Of a DNA stretch of 8,796 nt, positions 1 to 6,053 are shown piece by piece. A program made the position numbers and the translations under genes. The notes under the pieces are model-generated. The model was not told the origin of the DNA. It searched no databases and worked only from the letters and a program-made list of their open reading frames with translations. Numbering within the stretch: the first letter of the stretch is position 1; each line of letters starts with the position of its first letter. The DNA comes from Paracoccaceae bacterium (GTDB lineage: Bacteria; Pseudomonadota; Alphaproteobacteria; Rhodobacterales; Rhodobacteraceae), in assembly GCA_023260935.1 (NCBI GenBank), contig JALQTL010000383.1, positions 1-8,796 of the forward strand, given 5' to 3'.

Positions 1-576
1 CAGAACGATATCGGACAGGGCCGCGAATTCGCTGACCACGGCGCACATCTGCGCCTCATCCGGCCAAAGCCTTGGGCGCAGGTTCGGGTCGAAGGCCACC
101 TCGGTGCCCGCCTGCCTTGCCCGCGACAGCGCCGCGCGCAGGCGGCCCCGCCCCGCATCGTCAAGGATCGCCAGCGTGATGCCGGAAAGATAGACCATCC
201 GCACCCCGGTGAAGGCCCCCGCCAGCCGGTCGGGATCATCGGCAAGACTGCGCGCGGCCGATACCGACCGCCAATAGGAAAAACTGCGCTCGGCCCCGTT
301 CAGGCTGATCATGTAAAGCCCGACAGTCCGGTCAGGGTGGCGGGCAACCGCGCCGGTATCGATCCCCGCGGCGGCCATAAAGGCTAGCATCCGGTCGGAA
401 ATGGCATCGCTGCCCACCGCTGTAAGATACGACACCCGCCATTCGGGCGGCAACAGCCGGCGCGCATACCATGCGGTATTGAACGTATCGCCCGCAAAGC
501 CCATGGCGAACAGCCCGCCATCCTGCGGCGCCAGTTCAACCATGCATTCGCCCAGGGAAAGAAAAATGTCAGTCAC
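1..576 (-). CDS. kdgK: 2-keto-3-deoxygluconate kinase (KDG kinase), 3' part outside window
   Basis: This cytoplasmic PfkB/ribokinase-family kinase converts KDG plus ATP to KDPG, the step where both uronate routes of this locus meet. The visible 192 codons run without a stop to the left edge; the family is usually about 300 residues, so the C-terminal third, including the GAGD catalytic base region, is missing from view. Supporting motifs are the N-terminal LSLGECMVEL (residues 6-15), the substrate-binding GDTFNTAWYARRL (29-41), YLSGITLAIL (about 137-146) and FDPNLRPRLW (about 162-171), all typical of KdgK. The start is taken as GTG at 576, because it keeps the conserved LSLGE strand that the internal ATG (543) would remove; a GAAGG lies about 11 bases upstream. 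The gene overlaps the end of the regulator gene by 8 bases, so the two are probably translationally coupled and co-transcribed. Confidence 0.93.
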   Translation of the reverse strand, partial: MTDIFLSLGECMVELAPQDGGLFAMGFAGDTFNTAWYARRLLPPEWRVSYLTAVGSDAISDRMLAFMAAAGIDTGAVARHPDRTVGLYMISLNGAERSFSYWRSVSAARSLADDPDRLAGAFTGVRMVYLSGITLAILDDAGRGRLRAALSRARQAGTEVAFDPNLRPRLWPDEAQMCAVVSEFAALSDIVL

Positions 577-1276
577 TGCAAGGCGGCCCTTCGAAACAGG
601 ATTCATTCTCGGCCCTGATCCGGCGAATCTGGGTGCGGATACGGCCCAGATGGGTGCGCATTTCATGCATGGCGGCACTGGCATCGCGGGCCCGCAGGGC
701 CGCCATCACGCGAAGATGGTCGCCGTAGGCATCGGATGAGGCGAAGGACAGCGACAGGAACCGGACGCGGTCCATATGCGCCTTGTTTTCGCGAATGATC
801 TCCCAAGCATAGCCATGCCCCGATCTTTCGCAGATTTCGCGATGGAACTGGTCATCCAGCGCATGAAACCGGGCGGCATCGCGCGATTCCACGGCCGCGT
901 GCTGATCTTCCAGCAGGTGATCCAGCGCCAAGAGATCGGCATCGGTCAGCACCGCGCAGGCAACCCGCACCGTTTCCGCCTCGATCGCCGAGCGGATGAA
1001 GCGCGCCTGCATCACCGCACTTTCCTGAATCGCCGATACGACCGTGGCCCGCTGCGGGCGGATGGTCAGGAACCCCAACACCGACAGCCGGTAAAAGGCA
1101 TCGCGCACGGGCTGGCGCGACACGCCCATGATCTGCGCCACATCCGTCTCTGACATCCGGGTGCCCGGCGGCAGTTCCAGTGACAGTATCTGGCGATACA
1201 ACTCTTCGAACACCGCATCGGTGACAGAGGGCCGGGCGATCGGCTCCAGCGCTTTCAGAAGTGCCGCATCTGGCAT
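569..1276 (-). CDS. GntR-family (FadR/FCD subfamily) transcriptional regulator of uronate catabolism
   Basis: This is a DNA-binding regulator of 235 residues. The N-terminal winged helix-turn-helix (about 17-80) carries PPGTRMSETDVAQIMGVSRQPVRDA, given here as PPGTRMSETD (36-45) and GVSRQPVRDA (51-60), followed by the wing LTIRPQRATVV. The C-terminal all-helical FCD domain (about 88-220) keeps candidate metal-ligand residues: Asp141 and His145 in DDQFH, His187 in YGDH and His209 in RTH. The start is ATG 1276, which has a GGGAGGG Shine-Dalgarno 4 bases upstream; an in-frame extension to 1354 would cover the whole promoter region. It is divergent from uxaC and shares an operon with kdgK, so it most likely represses both directions by binding the inverted repeat at 1301-1322 and is released by a uronate intermediate. 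The effector (KDG, a keto-uronate, or other) cannot be read from sequence. It resembles UxuR/ExuR-type regulators in role, but I do not assign a symbol. Confidence 0.9.
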   Translation of the reverse strand: MPDAALLKALEPIARPSVTDAVFEELYRQILSLELPPGTRMSETDVAQIMGVSRQPVRDAFYRLSVLGFLTIRPQRATVVSAIQESAVMQARFIRSAIEAETVRVACAVLTDADLLALDHLLEDQHAAVESRDAARFHALDDQFHREICERSGHGYAWEIIRENKAHMDRVRFLSLSFASSDAYGDHLRVMAALRARDASAAMHEMRTHLGRIRTQIRRIRAENESCFEGPPCSD

Positions 1277-1288
1277 TCGTCCCTCCCG

Positions 1289-1317
1289 TTGACAGGCCTT
1301 GCAGACTAGCATATTAG
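1289..1317 (+). promoter_or_regulatory. Candidate sigma-70 promoter for the uxaC-uxuB operon
   Basis: A perfect -35 hexamer TTGACA (1289-1294) is followed after 17 bases by TATTAG (1312-1317), a 4/6 match to the -10 consensus. Transcription would start near 1324, giving a leader of about 55 bases before the uxaC GTG. The promoter sits in the 103-base gap between divergent genes, and its -10 lies inside the inverted repeat at 1301-1322, as expected for a repressed promoter. The -35 match is seen directly; activity is inferred. Confidence 0.6.
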
Positions 1318-1322
1318 TTTGC
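1301..1322. promoter_or_regulatory. Inverted-repeat operator candidate for the GntR regulator
   Basis: The sequence GCAGACTA-N6-TAGTTTGC is an inverted repeat with 7 of 8 base pairs matching between arms and a perfect inner core ACTA-N6-TAGT (1305-1318). Its size and short central spacer fit sites bound by dimeric FadR-type GntR proteins. It lies between the forward -35 and the end of the -10, and 25 bases upstream of the regulator ATG, so one bound dimer could block transcription in both directions and give autoregulation. Confidence 0.6.
1311..1316 (-). promoter_or_regulatory. Possible -10 box for the regulator-kdgK operon
   Basis: Read on the minus strand this is TAATAT, a 4/6 match to TATAAT. 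It would place the transcription start near 1304, with a leader of about 28 bases before the regulator ATG. No good -35 hexamer is found 16-18 bases further upstream (GGCTTT-like), so this is a weak call. It occupies nearly the same bases as the forward -10, within the same palindrome. Confidence 0.3.
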
Positions 1323-1362
1323 CAGTCGCTTGAAAAGCCCGTTTTGCCAATCAAGTCGCACG

Positions 1363-1370
1363 AAGGGGGG
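1363..1370 (+). promoter_or_regulatory. Ribosome binding site of uxaC
   Basis: AAGGGGGG lies 9 bases before the GTG at 1380. Together with the promoter, it fixes the uxaC start at this GTG rather than at an in-frame TTG at 1299, which would be upstream of the predicted transcription start. Confidence 0.55.
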
Positions 1371-1379
1371 AAGATCGAC

Positions 1380-2786
1380 GTGCCATTGCTGGACCCGGAC
1401 CGCCTGTTTCCGAACGATGCCGCCGCCCGCGATCTGGCGCGTGCGCTTTACGGCACGGTGGCGGACCTGCCCATCGTCAGCCCCCATGGCCATACCGATC
1501 CGCGCTGGTATGCCACCGATGAACCCTTTGCCGACCCTGCCCAGCTGTTCGTGACGCCCGATCACTATGTTTTCCGCATGCTGTGTTCGCAGGGCGTGGC
1601 GCTGGAAGACCTTGGGGTGCCCCGGGTCGATGGTGGACCGACGGAAACAGACGGACGCAAGATCTGGCGCCTGTTCGCCCGCCATTACCACCTGTTTCGC
1701 GGCACCCCGTCGCGGCTGTGGCTGGACCATGCCTTTGAAACCGTCTTCGGTTTTGACACCCGCCTGACCGAGGCAACGGCGGATGACTATTACGACAGGA
1801 TCGCGGCGGCACTGCAAACCCCGGCCTTCCGCCCCCGCGCGCTCTATGACCGCTTCAAGATCGAAGTGATTTCAACCACCGATGGGGCGCTGGATGATCT
1901 TGGCTGGCACCGGATGATCCGCGATTCCGGCTGGCAGGGGCGGGTTGTTCCCGCCTATCGCCCGGATGCGGTGGTGGACCCCGAATTTGACGGTTTTGCC
2001 CGCAACGTCGCCCGGCTGGGAGAGATCACCGGTGAAGATACCGCCACCTGGGCGGGCTATCTGAACGCCCACCGGGCACGACGTGCCTTTTTCAAATCCT
2101 TCGGCTGCACCTCTTCCGACCATGGACATGCCACCGCCCGGACCGAGGACATGGCGCAGGATCAGGCGGCGCTGCTGTTCGCAAAAGCCCTGCGCGGGCA
2201 GTGCAGCGCAGAGGAAGCCGATGCCTTCCGTGGCCAGATGCTGACGGAAATGGCGCGGATGAGCCTTGAGGACGGGCTGGTGCTGCAAATTCACCCCGGA
2301 TCGCGGCGCAACCATTCCGGCCCGGTTCTGGCCCGCTTCGGCCGCGACAAGGGCTTTGATATCCCCGGGCGCACCGATTACGTCGCGGCCCTTCGCCCGC
2401 TGCTGAACGCGGTTGGCATGGACCCGCGGCTTTCGGTGATTGTCTTCACGCTGGATGAAAGCAGCTATGCGCGCGAACTTGCCCCCCTTGCCGGGGCCTA
2501 TCCGGCGCTGAAACTGGGGCCGGCGTGGTGGTTCCACGACAGTGCCGAAGGCATGCGCCGCTTCCGCGAGATGACGACCGAAACGGCTGGCTTTTACAAC
2601 AGCGTCGGCTTCAACGACGACACCCGGGCCTATCTGTCGATCCCCGCCCGCCACGATGTCGCACGGCGCGTGGATTGCGCCTATCTCGCCACGCTGGTCC
2701 GCAGCGGCAGGCTGGCCGAGGATGAAGCATTCGAGGTTGCCCATGACCTCGCATACCGGCTTGCAAAACAGGCCTATCGGCTTTGA
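1380..2786 (+). CDS. uxaC: Glucuronate/galacturonate isomerase (uronate isomerase)
   Basis: This cytoplasmic metal-dependent enzyme of the amidohydrolase superfamily interconverts D-glucuronate with D-fructuronate and D-galacturonate with D-tagaturonate. At 468 residues from GTG 1380 it matches the length of E. coli UxaC (about 470). Visible family landmarks are the metal-binding HxH in SPHGHTDP (His36, His38), STTDGALDDLGWH (165-177), SSDHGH (245-250), LQIHPGSRRNHSG (302-314), GPAWWF (380-385) and the C-terminal FNDDTRAYLSIPARHDVARR (411-430). The last is a divergent form of the enterobacterial TDSRSFLSYTRHEYFRR stretch and suggests the alphaproteobacterial branch. It is the first gene of the rightward operon, with dctP following after 26 bases. 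Its product feeds UxuB at the other end of the operon. Family assignment is firm; preference for glucuronate or galacturonate is unknown. Confidence 0.95.
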   Translation: MPLLDPDRLFPNDAAARDLARALYGTVADLPIVSPHGHTDPRWYATDEPFADPAQLFVTPDHYVFRMLCSQGVALEDLGVPRVDGGPTETDGRKIWRLFARHYHLFRGTPSRLWLDHAFETVFGFDTRLTEATADDYYDRIAAALQTPAFRPRALYDRFKIEVISTTDGALDDLGWHRMIRDSGWQGRVVPAYRPDAVVDPEFDGFARNVARLGEITGEDTATWAGYLNAHRARRAFFKSFGCTSSDHGHATARTEDMAQDQAALLFAKALRGQCSAEEADAFRGQMLTEMARMSLEDGLVLQIHPGSRRNHSGPVLARFGRDKGFDIPGRTDYVAALRPLLNAVGMDPRLSVIVFTLDESSYARELAPLAGAYPALKLGPAWWFHDSAEGMRRFREMTTETAGFYNSVGFNDDTRAYLSIPARHDVARRVDCAYLATLVRSGRLAEDEAFEVAHDLAYRLAKQAYRL

Positions 2787-2812
2787 AAGCCAATCAACGG
2801 GAGGAGAGAAGA

Positions 2813-3796
2813 ATGAAACAGTTCAAGACCCTGGCAGGTGCCTTGCTTGCCTCTGTTGCGCTGACGGGCGTGGCCTTCGCGGAATGCGAAGTCACGCTGA
2901 AGTCTTCCGACACGCACCCCGACGGCTATCCGACCGTCGAAGCGGTGAAGGTGATGGGCGAAAAGCTGAAAGCCGCCACCAACGGCCGCATCTGCATCGA
3001 GGTGTTCCATTCGGCCCAGCTGGGCGAGGAAAAGGACACGATCGAACAGACGAAGTTCGGCGTGATCGACCTGAACCGTGTGTCGATGGGCCCGTTCAAC
3101 AACATCATCGAGGAAACCAAGGTCGTCTCGCTGCCTTATATCTTCCGGTCCACCGACCACGCACACCGGGTGATGGATGGCCCGGTGGGCGAGGAAATCC
3201 TGGCCGCCTTCGAACCCCATGGCTTTGTCGGCCTTGCCTATTACGATGGCGGGTCGCGCAGCTTTTACAACAGCCAGAAGCCGATCACCTCGATCGACGA
3301 CATGAAGGGCATGAAGGTGCGGGTCATGCAGTCGGATGTCTTTGTCGACATGATGACCGCGCTTGGCGCCAATGCCACCCCCCTGCCCTATGGCGAGGTC
3401 TATTCCTCGATCCAGACCGGGGTGATCGACGGGGCGGAAAACAACTGGCCGTCCTTTGAATCCTCGGGCCATTTCGAGGTGGCGAAATACTACACCCTCG
3501 ACCAGCATCTGATCGTGCCGGAAGTTCTGGTGATGTCGAAGGCAAGCTTCGACAAGCTGAGCCCCGAGGATCAGGCGGCAGTGCGTCAGGCCGCCAAGGA
3601 TTCGGTGGCGGCGAACCGCGAACTTTGGGCCGCGCGGGAAAAGGAATCGGAAGCCAAGGTCCGGGCGGCCGGGGTCGAGATCATCGACAACATCGACAAG
3701 ACGCCCTTCATCGAGGCGATGGTGCCGGTCTATGAAAAGCATGCCAATACGCCGAAGCTGAAAGAGCTGGTCGAGCGCATTCAGGCGACCGAGTGA
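2813..3796 (+). CDS. dctP: TRAP transporter periplasmic substrate-binding protein (DctP family), probably uronate-specific
   Basis: This secreted periplasmic receptor delivers substrate to the DctQ/DctM membrane pair. It has 327 residues, normal for the family. A Sec signal peptide spans residues 1-23 (MKQFK basic start, hydrophobic core, VAFA cleavage site). The mature protein begins ECEVTLKSSDTHPDGYP. The DctP hallmark is present: KGMKVRVMQS with the carboxylate-binding arginine Arg170, then GANATPLPYGEVYSSIQTG (185-203) and GAENNW with Asn210/Asn211. Cys26 and Cys61 could form a disulphide in the periplasm. The start is ATG 2813, with GGGAGGAG just upstream; an in-frame ATG at 2783 would add ten charged residues and spoil the signal peptide. 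Its placement between uxaC and the other uronate genes implies a uronate or unsaturated uronate ligand. That ligand is inferred from context, not from the binding pocket. Confidence 0.93.
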   Translation: MKQFKTLAGALLASVALTGVAFAECEVTLKSSDTHPDGYPTVEAVKVMGEKLKAATNGRICIEVFHSAQLGEEKDTIEQTKFGVIDLNRVSMGPFNNIIEETKVVSLPYIFRSTDHAHRVMDGPVGEEILAAFEPHGFVGLAYYDGGSRSFYNSQKPITSIDDMKGMKVRVMQSDVFVDMMTALGANATPLPYGEVYSSIQTGVIDGAENNWPSFESSGHFEVAKYYTLDQHLIVPEVLVMSKASFDKLSPEDQAAVRQAAKDSVAANRELWAAREKESEAKVRAAGVEIIDNIDKTPFIEAMVPVYEKHANTPKLKELVERIQATE

Positions 3797-3814
3797 CCTG
3801 ATCCGCAACGGGGC

Positions 3815-3833
3815 CGGGGGCTTCGCGCCCCCG
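3815..3833 (+). other. Hairpin 1 in the dctP-dctQ intercistronic gap
   Basis: A perfect 7-bp GC stem, CGGGGGC pairing with GCCCCCG around a TTCGC loop, begins 18 bases after the dctP stop. No run of T follows, so it is not a standard intrinsic terminator. Its position suggests an RNA-stabilising or attenuating structure protecting the upstream dctP message. Confidence 0.6.
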
Positions 3834-3834
3834 C

Positions 3835-3858
3835 GCCACCGGTCTGGCGACCGGTGGC
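3835..3858 (+). other. Hairpin 2 in the dctP-dctQ intercistronic gap
   Basis: A perfect 10-bp inverted repeat (arms 3835-3844 and 3849-3858, GCCACCGGTC and its complement) encloses a TGGC tetraloop. It directly follows hairpin 1 and is followed by TTCCCCC, not a U-tract. The pair probably lowers read-through or stabilises the 3' end of the dctP message, allowing more binding protein than membrane subunits. That is inference. Confidence 0.65.
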
Positions 3859-3862
3859 TTCC

Positions 3863-3889
3863 CCCGCGGGATATTTATCAACAGATGAA
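3863..3889 (+). repeat. Possible Rhodobacterales-type interspersed intergenic motif
   Basis: Following the hairpins, the palindrome CCCGCGGG (3863-3870) runs into ATATTTATCAACAGATGAA (3871-3889). From memory, closely similar strings (CGGGATATTT...CAGATGAA) recur between genes in Rhodobacteraceae genomes, often right after GC hairpins. Only one copy is in this window, so repetition cannot be shown here. Confidence 0.35.
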
Positions 3890-3907
3890 ACGCAGGCCGC
3901 GCGCGGC

Positions 3908-3913
3908 AGGAGG
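3908..3913 (+). promoter_or_regulatory. Ribosome binding site of dctQ next to a 12-base palindrome
   Basis: AGGAGG lies 5 bases before the dctQ ATG, an ideal Shine-Dalgarno. It is immediately preceded by the perfect palindrome GCCGCGCGCGGC (3896-3907), which could fold into a short stem beside the ribosome site. Confidence 0.6.
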
Positions 3914-3918
3914 CTCCG

Positions 3919-4446
3919 ATGCAATCGGGATTGGTACGGCTGGCCGATGGGCTGGGCCATCTGGCGCGGGCCGCCCTTTGGGTGGCAGGGGCCGGGCTGG
4001 TGGCGATGACGGCCATCATCAGCGCGCAAGTGTTTTTCCGCTATGTGCTGAACGATTCAATCATCTGGAGCGAGCCGGCAGCGGTGATCCTGATGGGATG
4101 GTTCATTTTCCTTGGCGCGGCCGTGGGCATTCGCGAGGGGTATCACCTGTCGTTCGATGTGCTTTTGTACCTGCTGCCCGAACGCGGCAAGCTGGTGCTT
4201 TATTCGATATCCGATCTCGTTGTGGCGGCCTTCGGGGCGGGAATGATGTGGTATGGGGGCGAGCTGATGGTCGCGGCCTATGGCATCACCCTGCCCTCGC
4301 TGGGCGTGACGGGGGCCATCGATTTCATGCCGCTGGTGGCGGGCGGAGCGCTGATGGTGCTGTTCTCGCTTGAGCGGCTGGCGCGGCGGGCGGCGGGTCT
4401 GCCGACGGCGCGCTTTGGCGAAACCGATCCGGAAGAGGCGCTGTGA
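3919..4446 (+). CDS. dctQ: TRAP transporter small membrane subunit (DctQ family)
   Basis: This is the small inner-membrane subunit that partners DctM in a tripartite ATP-independent periplasmic transporter. The 175 residues form four hydrophobic segments at about 16-38, 51-71, 93-116 and 132-151, the usual DctQ topology. The family motif is visible as QVFFRYVLNDSIIWSEPAA (37-55). The C-terminal tail (about 153-175) is charged and cytoplasmic. The ATG at 3919 has an AGGAGG five bases upstream. Its TGA overlaps the dctM start (TGATG sharing one base), which implies translational coupling of the two membrane subunits. It is separated from dctP by a 122-base gap with hairpins, the only real break in an otherwise tightly packed operon. 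The family call is secure from motif, topology and neighbours; substrate comes only from context. Confidence 0.92.
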   Translation: MQSGLVRLADGLGHLARAALWVAGAGLVAMTAIISAQVFFRYVLNDSIIWSEPAAVILMGWFIFLGAAVGIREGYHLSFDVLLYLLPERGKLVLYSISDLVVAAFGAGMMWYGGELMVAAYGITLPSLGVTGAIDFMPLVAGGALMVLFSLERLARRAAGLPTARFGETDPEEAL

Positions 4447-5726
4447 TGGAGCTTTGGGTTCTTTTCGGCACCTTCAGCCTGCTTCTGGCCATAGGCACGC
4501 CGGTAGCCTTCTGCCTTGGCGTGGCCAGTTTTGCCACCGTGGCCTATCTGGGACTGCCGCCGGTGGTGGTGTTCCAGCGGCTGAATTCGGGCGTGTCGGT
4601 CTTTGCGCTGATGGCCATTCCCTTCTTCATCTTCGCGGGCGAGATCATGGTGCGCGGCGATATCGCGCGCCGGCTGATTGCCGTGGCGGGGGCGGCGGTC
4701 GGGCATTTGCGCGGCGGACTGGGGCAGGTCAACATCGCCTCATCCGTGCTGTTCGGCGGCATCTCGGGCTCGGCTGCGGCCGATGCCTCGGCCATTGGCG
4801 GGCTGATGGTCCCGCAGATGAAGGCACGCGGCTATGATGTTGATTATGCGGTGAACATCACGGTCACCAGTTCCATCATCGCGCTGCTGATCCCGCCCAG
4901 CCACAACATGATCATCTATTCCATCTCAGCTGGCGGGCGGCTTTCCATTGCCGATCTGTTCACCGCCGGCATCATCCCCGGCATCATCCTTGCACTGTCC
5001 CTTGCGGTGGCGGCATGGTTCGTGGCGCAAAGGCGCGGATATCCGACCGAGCCCTTTCCGGGCTGGGCCATTCTGGCGGGGCTTTTCGTCAATGCCATTC
5101 CCGGCATCCTTCTGATCGCCATCATCTTCGGGGGCGTGCGGTCGGGGGTGTTCACGGCCAGCGAATCCTCGTGCATCGCGGCGGTCTATGCGCTGGCGGT
5201 GACCACGCTTGCCTATCGCACGATGCGCTGGGGCGATTTCGTGGGTGCGGTCAAGGCGGCCGTGCGCACCACGGCGATGGTTCTTCTGGTGATCGGCTGC
5301 GCGGCATCCTTTGGCTGGCTGCTGGCCTTTCTGAAGGTGCCGACGGCGATGATCGCGCTGATGCAAAGCGTCAGCGACAATCCGATCGTCATCCTGCTGC
5401 TGATCAACGTGATCCTCCTGATCCTTGGCACCTTCATGGACATGTCGCCGCTGATCGTGATCACCACGCCAATCTTCCTGCCCGTCGCCTCGGCGTTCGG
5501 GATCGATCCGGTGCATTTCGGGGTGATCCTGATCCTGAACCTTGGCATCGGGCTTTGCACGCCGCCGGTGGGATCGGTCCTGTTCGTGGGCTGTGCCGTG
5601 GGGCGGATTTCCGTCTGGCAGGCGGTGCGCACGATCTGGCCCTTCTACGGGGCGGCCTTTGCCACGCTGATGCTGGTCACCTATATCCCGGCGCTTTCCC
5701 TGTGGTTGCCGGCGCTGTTCCACTGA
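4446..5726 (+). CDS. dctM: TRAP transporter large permease subunit (DctM family)
   Basis: This is the transport channel of the TRAP system and should drive uptake with a sodium or proton gradient across the inner membrane. The 426 residues are strongly hydrophobic with about 11-12 membrane segments. DctM signatures are present: FGGISGSAAADASAIGG (103-119), VPQMKARGY (122-130), LLIPPSHNM (147-155), GTFMDMSPLIVITTPIF (328-344) and LNLGIGLCTPPVG (364-376). SGSAxAD and TPPxG are regions associated with ion binding in characterised homologues. The start is set at ATG 4446, sharing one base with the dctQ TGA; the GTG at 4443 would add a single residue and cannot be excluded. The kdgF gene begins 9 bases after its stop. 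The gene is complete and shows nothing unusual for the family. Confidence 0.95.
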   Translation: MELWVLFGTFSLLLAIGTPVAFCLGVASFATVAYLGLPPVVVFQRLNSGVSVFALMAIPFFIFAGEIMVRGDIARRLIAVAGAAVGHLRGGLGQVNIASSVLFGGISGSAAADASAIGGLMVPQMKARGYDVDYAVNITVTSSIIALLIPPSHNMIIYSISAGGRLSIADLFTAGIIPGIILALSLAVAAWFVAQRRGYPTEPFPGWAILAGLFVNAIPGILLIAIIFGGVRSGVFTASESSCIAAVYALAVTTLAYRTMRWGDFVGAVKAAVRTTAMVLLVIGCAASFGWLLAFLKVPTAMIALMQSVSDNPIVILLLINVILLILGTFMDMSPLIVITTPIFLPVASAFGIDPVHFGVILILNLGIGLCTPPVGSVLFVGCAVGRISVWQAVRTIWPFYGAAFATLMLVTYIPALSLWLPALFH

Positions 5727-5735
5727 GGTCCGAGA

Positions 5736-6041
5736 ATGTATCCAGTCGTTTCCACTGGCCCCGACGTCACGCGACAGGTGCTGGCCGACAGCCCGGCGTT
5801 GATGACCGTGCGCTTTCACTTTGCCCGGGCGGGGGCGGAAGGCGCGCTGCATCAGCACCCGCATGTGCAATCAACCTTCGTCGCTTCGGGGAGGTTCCGG
5901 TTTCAGGTGGGCGGGGAAAGCTTTGAGGTCGGGCCCGGCGATGCCTTTGTCATCCCCTCAGGCGTCACGCATGGCTGCCTGTGCCTTGAACCGGGCGATC
6001 TGATCGACGGCTTCACCCCGCGCCGCGACGATTTTCTTTGA
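5736..6041 (+). CDS. kdgF: KdgF-type cupin: converts 4,5-unsaturated uronate to 5-keto-4-deoxyuronate
   Basis: This small single-domain cupin (101 residues) would be easy to label only as a cupin. KdgF catalyses linearisation of the unsaturated monouronates released by polysaccharide lyases and unsaturated glycoside hydrolases, giving the substrate of KduI. Evidence: the first cupin motif ALHQHPHVQ with candidate metal ligands His39, His41 and Gln45; the second motif GDAFVIPSGVTHG with His79; and the diagnostic C-terminal end CLCLEPGDLIDGFTPRRDDFL (81-101), close to GCVCLEAGxLLDxFTPxREDFL as I recall it from known KdgF proteins. Asp91, Phe93 and Arg97 have the spacing of the reported active-site Asp, Phe and Arg. 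It lies directly before kduI, the next enzyme. The ATG at 5736 follows a GAGG 8-9 bases upstream that overlaps the dctM stop region. The main alternative is a cupin of unknown role. Confidence 0.85.
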   Translation: MYPVVSTGPDVTRQVLADSPALMTVRFHFARAGAEGALHQHPHVQSTFVASGRFRFQVGGESFEVGPGDAFVIPSGVTHGCLCLEPGDLIDGFTPRRDDFL

Positions 6042-6053
6042 AAGGACCAGCCG

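Noticed and set aside
1277..1354. Extension of the GntR regulator to a start at 1354
   Set aside because: It would read through the promoter and operator; ATG 1276 has GGGAGGG immediately upstream and the HTH domain begins soon after.
1299..1379. In-frame N-terminal extension of uxaC from TTG 1299
   Set aside because: It would start inside the operator and upstream of the predicted transcription start; the extra 27 residues do not resemble UxaC, and GTG 1380 has a good Shine-Dalgarno and gives the family's normal length.
1346..2797. Direct repeat GCCAATCAA before uxaC (1346-1354) and before dctP (2789-2797)
   Set aside because: Nine bases shared at differing distances from the start codons, with no symmetry; easily chance in a window of this size.
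2774..3808. Long minus-strand open frame opposite dctP
   Set aside because: It is a frame shadow of the high-GC dctP gene; the translation has no recognisable domain and is rich in Arg, His and Gly, and the plus-strand gene is unambiguous.
3815..3865. The dctP-dctQ hairpins as a rho-independent terminator
   Set aside because: No T-run follows either stem, and the downstream membrane genes have no visible promoter of their own, so full termination would leave the transporter incomplete.
4926..5870. Long minus-strand open frame opposite dctM and kdgF
   Set aside because: Its composition is extremely rich in Arg, His, Asp and Gln, typical of the antisense of a membrane protein gene; it spans two real plus-strand genes.
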